A stretch of 64,000 nt of DNA from Flavobacterium panici (GTDB taxonomy: Bacteria; Bacteroidota; Bacteroidia; Flavobacteriales; Flavobacteriaceae): assembly GCF_903819335.1 (NCBI RefSeq), contig NZ_CAIJDE010000048.1, positions 20,997-84,996 on the forward strand, in the 5' to 3' direction. The notes below the pieces were generated by a model. The model was not told the DNA's origin, ran no database searches, and worked only from the letters and a program-made list of their open reading frames with translations. The position numbers were made by a program, and so were the translations under genes. Shown piece after piece: positions 31,661-39,365 of this stretch (within the stretch, counting starts at the first letter, position 1; each line of letters opens with the position of its first letter).

Positions 31661-34072
31661 TTAGTATAAACTAGGAAATTTAGAAGGATTAACTTCATTC
31701 ATCATGCTGTAAATTTTCTCGAAAATATCTTCGGCAGAAGGTTTAGAGAAATAATCACCGTCAGTTCCATAAGCAGGTCTGTGTGCTTTTGCAGCAAGCG
31801 TTTGTGGTTTGCTGTCAAGATATTTGTAAGCATCTTGTTCTTCTAAAATCTGTTGTAAAATGTAAGCCGAAGCCCCGCCCGGAACATCTTCGTCAATTAC
31901 TAAAAGACGATTTGTTTTAGCGACACTTTTCACAATATCTTTATTAATATCAAAAGGAAGTAAAGATTGAATATCAATAATTTCACAGTCAATTCCTAAT
32001 ACTAATAATTCCTCAGCAGCTTGCTGAACCAATCTTAAAGTCGATCCGTAAGAAACTAAAGTAATATCTGCACCTTCTTTTAATGTTTCAACAACACCAA
32101 TTGGCGTTTTGAATTCACCAAAGTTTAAAGGCGTTTTTTCTTTTAAACGATAACCGTTCAGACATTCAATAACTAATGCAGGTTCGTCGCACTCTAAAAG
32201 AGTATTATAAAATCCAGCAGCCTGAGTCATATCTCTCGGAACCAAAACATGGATTCCACGAATAGCATTTATAATCATTCCCATTGGAGAACCAGAATGC
32301 CAGATACCTTCTAAACGGTGCCCGCGAGTTCTGATAATTAATGGTGCTTTTTGTTTTCCAACAGTTCTGTATTGTAAAGTAGCTAAATCATCACTCATGA
32401 TTTGAATCGCATACAATAAATAATCAAGATATTGAATTTCAGCAATAGGGCGTAAACCTCTCAATGCCATTCCAATTCCCTGACCAATAATAGTGGCTTC
32501 ACGAATCCCGACATCGGCAACACGAAGTTCTCCGTATTTTTCCTGCATGCCTTCAAGACCTTGATTTACGTCGCCAATGTTTCCAACATCTTCTCCAAAA
32601 ATCAAAGTTTCAGGATATTTGCTGAATAAAGCGTCGAAATTATCACGAAGGATCATTCTTCCGTCTAAATCCGGTTTTGCATTTTCGGCATATTCAGGAA
32701 GTACTTTTTCTACAGAAAACACATTTTGTGCCGATTCTGAATGCAGGTTACTGCTGAATTTTCCCTGAGTCTCTCCAATAAAATTCGTAATCCAGTTTGA
32801 TAAAAGAACTTTACTGTTTGGTACTTCTATAAAACGAAGAATCTTTCTTGCATAAACCAGAATTTCTTTCTTTAAAGGCGCTTTTATCGCACTTAATTCT
32901 GAAATATATTTTCTGATTCTATCTTTATGGTTGATGCTTGCTTCTGCAATTTGCTCCAATAAATCCAAAAGATTTTTTTGATCTTCGATAATTGGATTGA
33001 TAAAATCATTCCATGCCTCTTTTTTAGCTTCAAGAACTTCTTTCCTTAATTCAAAATCAAGTTCTGCTAATTCTTCCGGAGATGCAATATTAATAGCAAT
33101 CATCCATAAACGCATTTGACGAATACAGTCAAAATCTCTTTCCCAGGCTAATCTTTCGGCATTTTTATAACGTTCGTGAGAACCAGAAGTAGAGTGGCCT
33201 TGCGGCTGTGTTAATTCGTTTACGTGAATTAAAACCGGAATATGCTCTTCACGTGCAATTGCACCCGCTCTTTCGTAAGTCGAAACTAACTCTGCATAAT
33301 CCCATCCTTTTACTCTAAAAATTTCATAACCTTTAGAATCTTCATCTCTTTGATATCCTTTAAGGATTTCAGAAATGTTTTCTTTTGTAGTTTGATGTTT
33401 GGCGTGAACCGAAATTCCGTATTCATCATCCCAAACACTCATTACCATCGGAACTTGTAAAACTCCGGCAGCATTTATAGTTTCAAAAAACAAACCTTCA
33501 GACGTACTTGCGTTTCCTATTGTTCCCCACGCAACTTCATTTCCATCTACAGAAAATTTATCTTTAATGGTAATTCCATTAACGTTTCTGTAAATTTTTG
33601 AAGCCTGAGCTAATCCCAATAATCTTGGCATTTGTCCCGCTGTAGGCGATATATCTGAACTTGAATTTTTTTGTTTTGTTAAGTCTTTCCACGATCCGTC
33701 TTCGTTTAAACTGTGCGTTACAAAGTGTCCGCCCATTTGCCTTCCGGCAGACATTGGATCATGAGCTAAATCAGTATGACCGTATAAACCTGCGAAAAAC
33801 TGCTTAGGAGTTAATTCGCCAATCGCCATCATAAAAGTCTGATCGCGATAATAACCAGAGCGGAAATCCCCATTTTTAAAGGCTTTAGCCATTGCAAGCT
33901 GCGGTACTTCTTTTCCGTCACCAAATATTCCAAATTTGGCTTTTCCTGTCAATACTTCTTTACGACCTAAAAGACTACACTCACGGCTAGTTACTGCAAT
34001 TCTGTAGTCGTTCAATACCTCTGTTTTGAAATCTTCAAAAGTTAAAGTAGTATTGCTTTTTTCTGTTATCAT
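31661..34072 (-). CDS. 2-oxoacid dehydrogenase E1, fused alpha and beta subunits
   Basis: 803 residues from ATG 34072 (an ATG 15 nt earlier is possible). The N-terminal half matches E1 alpha (GGHFVTHSLNED, AWGTIGNASTSEGLFFETINAAG, VWDDEYGISV, HVNELTQPQGHSTSGSHERY). The C-terminal half from about 470 matches E1 beta (LIFGEDVGNIGDVNQGLEGMQEKYG, VADVGIREATIIGQGIGMALRG, LLVIDEDVPGGASAYI). Such fusions are usual in Flavobacteria and are annotated as branched-chain 2-oxoacid or related E1. The enzyme uses thiamine diphosphate to decarboxylate a 2-oxoacid and pass the acyl group to E2. No E2 or E3 gene is nearby, so the substrate is not settled. Confidence 0.88.
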   Translation of the reverse strand: MITEKSNTTLTFEDFKTEVLNDYRIAVTSRECSLLGRKEVLTGKAKFGIFGDGKEVPQLAMAKAFKNGDFRSGYYRDQTFMMAIGELTPKQFFAGLYGHTDLAHDPMSAGRQMGGHFVTHSLNEDGSWKDLTKQKNSSSDISPTAGQMPRLLGLAQASKIYRNVNGITIKDKFSVDGNEVAWGTIGNASTSEGLFFETINAAGVLQVPMVMSVWDDEYGISVHAKHQTTKENISEILKGYQRDEDSKGYEIFRVKGWDYAELVSTYERAGAIAREEHIPVLIHVNELTQPQGHSTSGSHERYKNAERLAWERDFDCIRQMRLWMIAINIASPEELAELDFELRKEVLEAKKEAWNDFINPIIEDQKNLLDLLEQIAEASINHKDRIRKYISELSAIKAPLKKEILVYARKILRFIEVPNSKVLLSNWITNFIGETQGKFSSNLHSESAQNVFSVEKVLPEYAENAKPDLDGRMILRDNFDALFSKYPETLIFGEDVGNIGDVNQGLEGMQEKYGELRVADVGIREATIIGQGIGMALRGLRPIAEIQYLDYLLYAIQIMSDDLATLQYRTVGKQKAPLIIRTRGHRLEGIWHSGSPMGMIINAIRGIHVLVPRDMTQAAGFYNTLLECDEPALVIECLNGYRLKEKTPLNFGEFKTPIGVVETLKEGADITLVSYGSTLRLVQQAAEELLVLGIDCEIIDIQSLLPFDINKDIVKSVAKTNRLLVIDEDVPGGASAYILQQILEEQDAYKYLDSKPQTLAAKAHRPAYGTDGDYFSKPSAEDIFEKIYSMMNEVNPSKFPSLY

Positions 34073-34259
34073 AATCTTGTGGGTCATGTTAAGACTGCGA
34101 AATTACTTAAAAACAATCAATAATCATAATTCTTTAAAATAAATATAATTTAATTATTTGTATTTAAAAACAGAAAACTACGTACTTTAATTGTGTTATT
34201 TTTATGATTTTTATCTTTTTTGTGATAATAATTTATGTTTTTGATTAAAATTTATTTAA

Positions 34260-37088
34260 TTAAAACCATTTTCGGGTAAAAAGAGTGACTAATGCTTTTG
34301 GTGACAAAGTAATAACAAATCTTATTTTTTCGTTGTAATTCTTTTGAGAAATTTCCCACCCGTTATTAGAATAGACAGGAAAATAAAGTTCAAAGTAGTC
34401 TGGAACAAGATTTAACCGCACTCCGCTGTCATATGCAAAAAATGCATCTTGGCGTTTATTTTTCAAAAGTCCCACATCGCCATAAACTTCAACCCAGTCC
34501 CATAAAGCATAGCTGGCGTTTAAAGTTGTCATCCATTGATTACCAAATGAAGGATTTATTTTTGATTTAAAACCTCCCTCGGCAATTACATATTGCTGGC
34601 TGAAAATCCCACTAGTTTCAGATCTTCCCAAAATATTATAGTCAAATAAATAATCTGTAGGCTTATCTAAACTAAAACTAAAATAATCAGTATTTGTTTT
34701 ATTATACAAGAAACTTCCGGCAAACAATCTTAAATTTATTTTACGATTATTTTCAAATAACCTTCTGTATTCAACTTCTCCCGAAACTTTTCCAAAACCT
34801 CCGCCAAACTGAATATCAGTCATAAAATTAAAATGATTAACCAGTTCTGTTTTTGTGTTTACATAACGGGCGTCAAAAACTGAATAATTAGGTTTAGAAT
34901 TATCCGTAATAAATGCACTTGCTTCTCGGTTTACAATTACCTGACGAAACAAAATAAGCTGTTTTCTATTATCCCTGAAATTTTCTTCACGAATACGCAG
35001 CTGCACCATAGGATTTAATCGAAGGTACGTGGCGTCTGGCGCATAATGAAAATAGTTCTGACTTATAGAATAGCGTACATTATATAAAGTACTGTTTCGA
35101 TAAAACTGGTTCAAAGAAAAAGCCGACGAACCAGAAATTGTCCCCGCTTTTATGGAATAGGCCGGATTAATATCAAAAGTAAAAGGTTTATCTAATATCG
35201 TTTTATTATGAAAACGAATTCCCGGCGTTAATCCGTCATAATAATTATACGTCAATGTCGGAATATATAAAATCTGATTGTAATAAGGATCTTCAAGATC
35301 TTTGGCAAAATTAAATTTTATAGGACGATTGGTAATCACCAGACTTTTTAACGATTTCCAGTTGTTTCTCTGATTGAATTCAGGAACTTCATTGTTGTAA
35401 TTAATAACTAATTTATCTGCATTTTTTCGATCAAATTGATAAACAGAATCTGCTTTTTTAGGCTCAATCCATTCCTTAAAAACAACTTCATTTTTCTTTA
35501 AACCATAAATAGGAATTGGAGCATAAATATCGGTTTTGTTTTTTATCGAAAACTGTATGCTGTCTGCCGTTTTAGAAACATGTGTAAATTTATAGTCAAT
35601 AATTTCACGTGAATCGATTATCGTTCTAAAAAACCAGTCAATATTTTTTGTGCTTTTTTCAGTCAGGATTTTTTCAAAATCATAACGATTTGTCTGCTGT
35701 GTTTTATTCAGATTATAAAATTCCTGAATACTCTCCGGAACAATATTATGATTTAAATAATCATCAAGATAACTCAAACTTAAACCCGCGCGGTATTTAC
35801 TCGCAATCTGTTCATTAAATTTTATCAGCGTATTTTTTGGATCTCCAAGCGGCTGATCCAGATTTTTGCGAGCCATCAGCATGTAATAATAACTGTACTG
35901 CTCATTAAAAGTCAGGTTGGTAATATTGTAACTTTTAAAAAGTTTCATTTTCGAAAGTCTTCCCAGCATTTTTTCATCCAGATGATTTTCTTCCATGTAC
36001 TTCATCATGGCATAAATCTGAATTCCGTCATAAACCCAATTGTCTTTTCGAGGATCAAGTCGAAGAGAGTTTTTTAAATAATTGTTCAAATAGGTTTTGA
36101 AGAACGTTACTTCAAACATAAATTCATCAGAAAACGGACTGATAAAAGAAGGCAGCTGATTCAATCCATAAAAAGGATTTCGCTCATAATCTGCCTGCGA
36201 AACCGTAATTTTTTCATTAGGATATTTACCAAGAAATTCATTTGCAAATGCAGCAACACGGTCAATTATAATTGCTTTTTGAACCTCGCTGATTTTTTTA
36301 TTTTTTAAATCAGAAAGAACTTCGATAGTTCCATTATCATAACTTTTAAAATTATTTTGTCTTTCGATAAATAAATTAAAGTCAGATCTGTTTTTGCCAG
36401 AAAAAGAATAATTAGTATAAGCTGAATTTGAAACGTCTTTTGAAACCGAATTTAAATCTGTCGTAATCGAATAATCATTCGGGATTTTTATTTCAACTTC
36501 ATGATCAACAACCGCATTGGCAATATCGTCAAGATTAAAGTTGTTGTATCTTATAAAACGATGATTTTCAAAACGTGCAGGATTTAAAAACCAGTTTTTC
36601 AAATTCATCCCGTTTTGATTAAATCCATAATGCGTGAATTTGTCACTCGGAATTTTCGAAATATAATTGATGTGCAATGTAATTTGTTCACCCGGAAATA
36701 ATTTTTGGGTTAACTTAACCACGATAAAATCTGGGTTTTTATCTGTTCTTTCCCATTCCAGCGCCGTAAAATCTGAATCGGTTAGATTTAAAATGGTCGT
36801 ATTTCCTCTTTCAATCGCTTTTGCCAAATGAAAACCACGATAAAACTCATCAGAAAAACGTCTTGCCAAAGGCGTGTTTTTGTCTGCAAAAGCATTATTC
36901 CAATCGTTCAAAACAATCGTAACCAACGTATCGTTTGAAGTATTAAAATAGGTAATATCCTGTTTTATATTCAGTGTTTTTAGCTCAACATTAACCGCCA
37001 CTTCCATCTTAGACTGATGTTGTGCATACTGTTTTATTGAACTAAATAAAACAAAAATGAGAATTACAATTTTATATATTGATTTCAA
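34260..37088 (-). CDS. Inactive M1-peptidase-like domain fused to an outer-membrane barrel
   Basis: 942 residues. A signal peptide ends IKQYAQ. The first about 560 residues follow the M1 aminopeptidase layout: a beta-domain with GEQITLHINYISKIPSD, WFLNPARFENHRF, and NWVYDGIQIYAMMKYME in place of the usual WLNEGFA segment. No HExxH zinc motif is present. The corresponding stretch reads EFMFEVTFFKTYL, so both histidines are lost. The rest (about 600-942) is a chain of amphipathic strands ending in ...TRKWF, an outer-membrane barrel signature. It is probably a surface or periplasm-facing outer-membrane protein, not an active peptidase. Confidence 0.75.
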   Translation of the reverse strand: MKSIYKIVILIFVLFSSIKQYAQHQSKMEVAVNVELKTLNIKQDITYFNTSNDTLVTIVLNDWNNAFADKNTPLARRFSDEFYRGFHLAKAIERGNTTILNLTDSDFTALEWERTDKNPDFIVVKLTQKLFPGEQITLHINYISKIPSDKFTHYGFNQNGMNLKNWFLNPARFENHRFIRYNNFNLDDIANAVVDHEVEIKIPNDYSITTDLNSVSKDVSNSAYTNYSFSGKNRSDFNLFIERQNNFKSYDNGTIEVLSDLKNKKISEVQKAIIIDRVAAFANEFLGKYPNEKITVSQADYERNPFYGLNQLPSFISPFSDEFMFEVTFFKTYLNNYLKNSLRLDPRKDNWVYDGIQIYAMMKYMEENHLDEKMLGRLSKMKLFKSYNITNLTFNEQYSYYYMLMARKNLDQPLGDPKNTLIKFNEQIASKYRAGLSLSYLDDYLNHNIVPESIQEFYNLNKTQQTNRYDFEKILTEKSTKNIDWFFRTIIDSREIIDYKFTHVSKTADSIQFSIKNKTDIYAPIPIYGLKKNEVVFKEWIEPKKADSVYQFDRKNADKLVINYNNEVPEFNQRNNWKSLKSLVITNRPIKFNFAKDLEDPYYNQILYIPTLTYNYYDGLTPGIRFHNKTILDKPFTFDINPAYSIKAGTISGSSAFSLNQFYRNSTLYNVRYSISQNYFHYAPDATYLRLNPMVQLRIREENFRDNRKQLILFRQVIVNREASAFITDNSKPNYSVFDARYVNTKTELVNHFNFMTDIQFGGGFGKVSGEVEYRRLFENNRKINLRLFAGSFLYNKTNTDYFSFSLDKPTDYLFDYNILGRSETSGIFSQQYVIAEGGFKSKINPSFGNQWMTTLNASYALWDWVEVYGDVGLLKNKRQDAFFAYDSGVRLNLVPDYFELYFPVYSNNGWEISQKNYNEKIRFVITLSPKALVTLFTRKWF

Positions 37089-37168
37089 GAATTGGCGTAA
37101 AAATTATAAATAGACCTAAAATTTCGTGCATAAATTTATTCATGGCTTTATGTAAAAATAGCATAAAA

Positions 37169-37192
37169 AAAGCTGTTTTAAAAAACAGCTTT
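37169..37192 (-). terminator. Terminator after the LOG-family gene
   Basis: Eleven-bp arms AAAGCTGTTTT / AAAACAGCTTT, followed on the minus strand by a run of T. It is downstream of the minus-strand LOG gene. Confidence 0.75.
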
Positions 37193-37298
37193 CAATTTTT
37201 ATATCGTTATAGGTGTAAATTTAACCTTATAGGTAAAATAAGTGCGGATTTTTTTAAGAATACTTAATCTTACAAAATTTATTTACCCTGCAAATATT

Positions 37299-38027
37299 TT
37301 AGAAATTCGGACTCAAGTCGTATTTCTTGTAGAATTTATCCAGAACATCAACAACTTCATCTTCAGTATCTACAATTTTGAATAAGTTCAAATCTTCAGG
37401 ACTTACAGTCTGCATTTTTTCTACCAACACTGTTTTTACCCAATCCAGTAAACCAGACCAAAATTCAACACCAACCAAAATAATTGGGAATTTTCCAATT
37501 TTCTTAGTCTGAATCAAAGTGATCGCTTCAAACATTTCGTCAAGTGTGCCAAAACCTCCCGGCATAACTACAAAACCTTGCGAATATTTAACGAACATAA
37601 CTTTTCTCACAAAGAAATAATCGAAATTCAGGTTTTTATCGTGATCGATGTAAGGGTTAAAATGCTGTTCAAAAGGCAGTTCGATATTTAAACCAACCGA
37701 AGTTCCGCCGCCTAAATGCGCACCTTTATTTCCGGCTTCCATAATTCCCGGGCCTCCTCCCGTAATTACGCCATAACCGGCTTTACTAATTTTAAAAGCA
37801 ATTTTTTCTGCAAGTAAATAATATTTGTCATCTGGTTTTGTTCTCGCCGAACCAAAAATAGATACGCACGGACCAATACGCCCCATGCTTTCGTAACCGT
37901 TTACAAATTCGGACATGATTTTAAAAATCGCCCAGCTGTCATTTGTTCTAATTTCATTCCAGGTTTTCTGTTTTAAACTGTCCTGGATTACTTTATCCTC
38001 ATCATTATCAAAATCTTCTAATCTCAT
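37299..38027 (-). CDS. LOG-family (TIGR00730-type) nucleotide phosphoribohydrolase
   Basis: 242 residues. It shows ISIFGSARTKPDDKYY near the N-terminal third, the nucleotide-binding GVITGGGPGIMEAGNKGAHLGGGTSVGLNIELPFEQ, and the LOG catalytic motif VVMPGGFGTLDEMFE. Family members cleave nucleoside 5'-monophosphates to free base and ribose 5-phosphate and were first known as cytokinin-activating enzymes. In bacteria like this the role is probably nucleotide turnover. Confidence 0.9.
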   Translation of the reverse strand: MRLEDFDNDEDKVIQDSLKQKTWNEIRTNDSWAIFKIMSEFVNGYESMGRIGPCVSIFGSARTKPDDKYYLLAEKIAFKISKAGYGVITGGGPGIMEAGNKGAHLGGGTSVGLNIELPFEQHFNPYIDHDKNLNFDYFFVRKVMFVKYSQGFVVMPGGFGTLDEMFEAITLIQTKKIGKFPIILVGVEFWSGLLDWVKTVLVEKMQTVSPEDLNLFKIVDTEDEVVDVLDKFYKKYDLSPNF

Positions 38028-38124
38028 TTTAGGTATTTTAATTATTTATATTTTATTAAGCTGTTTCTTTTATGTCATCCTGAGCGTAGTCGAAGGAAGG
38101 AGCTAATCCTGCTGTCCACTATAT

Positions 38125-38151
38125 TTTTTGTGGCGAACCCCGCCACAAAAA
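38125..38151. terminator. Hairpin in the cupin / LOG intergenic region
   Basis: TTTTTGTGGCG, a 5-nt loop AACCC, CGCCACAAAAA: a perfect 11-bp stem downstream of the cupin gene. A lone TGTCATCCTGAGCGTAGTCG segment (38073-38092), similar to common flavobacterial repeats, lies beside it. Confidence 0.6.
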
Positions 38152-38221
38152 GATGCCGTTCCCATCAGGGCTAGGGCATTAGGTTTCAATTAAACAATTG
38201 GTTTATTCGAAGAATTCTTTA

Positions 38222-38581
38222 TTAATACGTTTGTTCTTCAATTGATTTTGTAATGTTGCTTTTTACCTTTCCGGTATGTTCTGTAGTTTTAGATTCTATC
38301 AGCATTATCAAACATTCTTCTACCGACGAAACTCTATGGTTTACACCTTTCTTTACGACAAATAAATCGCCTTTTTTCATTGCAACGGCTGGTTCATTTT
38401 CAATTTCCATTAAAAGTTCACCATCGACAATATAAAATAACTCATCTTCATTTTCATGATTATGCCATGGAACTTCCTGACCTTTTATTTTTGCCACTTT
38501 AATATATTGATCGTTTACTTCGTCAATTATTTTAGGCGAAAAATATTGCTCAACATTACTGAATTTGTCTTTTAGATTCAT
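38222..38581 (-). CDS. Cupin-domain protein
   Basis: 119 residues, a single small cupin barrel. Motif 1 is VPWHNHENEDELFYIVDGELLMEIE, with metal ligands HNH and E. Motif 2 is GDLFVVKKGVNHRVSS with the third histidine. Such proteins bind a metal and often act as isomerases, oxygenases or sensors; the activity is not identifiable. The gene is apart from its neighbours. Confidence 0.85.
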   Translation of the reverse strand: MNLKDKFSNVEQYFSPKIIDEVNDQYIKVAKIKGQEVPWHNHENEDELFYIVDGELLMEIENEPAVAMKKGDLFVVKKGVNHRVSSVEECLIMLIESKTTEHTGKVKSNITKSIEEQTY

Positions 38582-38807
38582 AGATTATATCTTAGTCTTT
38601 TCGTCAAAATGAAAAAGCGTTGACAAAAAGGGCGTACTAAATTAGTGCTTTTTTTAAGAATTGTTATAAAAATGTAGATTTATTAATTGAAATGTAACAT
38701 TTCTTTGTTGGGACTTTTGCTTGAAGATTAATAATCAAGAGATTAAAAATTGCAAAGAAATACAAAATGTTTTCTTGGGATTAAATTGAGATGTATCTTA
38801 AAATTGT

Positions 38808-39255
38808 CAACTGATTAAAATCCTTTGCTACAATATGTATCGTTCCTACGGAACTCTATTCTAGGGGCGTATCGATATTTTCAACGGATTAAAATCCGTT
38901 GCTACCGATCTGTCGTTCCTACGGAACTAAATTGTGATACATTAAGCTTTTGGCAGATTTGAAGTTATTTATGTTTGGATTATTTCCTCTGAAACTTCAT
39001 CCCAATCTAACATTCTTTTGGGTGAAACTTTACTAGCTTCAATTCTACTCAGAACTAGTTTTTGATGCTCAATAGGAATTTCAATTTCATTGTTCATAAT
39101 TCTTAAAATGATTTTGCTTTTAAGTTTTAAATAAAGTTCCATAGGAACGACATATCGGTAGCAACGGATTTTAATCCGTTGAAAATATCAATGTTCCCCA
39201 GAATAGAGTTCCGAAGGAACGGTTCATATTGTAGAAACGGATTTCAATCCGTTAG
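38808..39255. repeat. Long inverted repeat (about 121-bp arms) flanking a 42-codon ORF
   Basis: The left arm 38808-38928 and right arm 39135-39255 are imperfect inverted copies, roughly 85% alike by eye. Each arm is made of smaller palindromes, of types AACGGATT..AATCCGTT and GTTCC-nnn-GGAAC. More diverged units continue to about 39350. The unit resembles REP-type or MITE-like elements. No transposase is nearby. Confidence 0.7.
38969..39097 (-). CDS. 42-residue ORF inside the inverted repeat, addiction-module-like
   Basis: The ORF begins at ATG 39097 (MNNEIEIPIEHQKLVLSRIE) and ends in LDWDEVSEEIIQT. An in-frame ATG at 39142 exists only because one repeat copy changed ACGG to ATGG, so I do not use it. 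The pattern RIEASK...LDWDEVSEEI recalls short antitoxin-like proteins of addiction modules. No toxin is next to it. It is a small ORF, so the call is tentative. Confidence 0.4.
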   Translation of the reverse strand: MNNEIEIPIEHQKLVLSRIEASKVSPKRMLDWDEVSEEIIQT

Positions 39256-39365
39256 AGGTTTCAATATAACGAATTTCAATCCGTTAGAGATTTCGATATA
39301 ATGGTTTAAAATCAGTTATTGATTTTACACAACGGATTTTAAACCATTCCATTAATAACAATATT

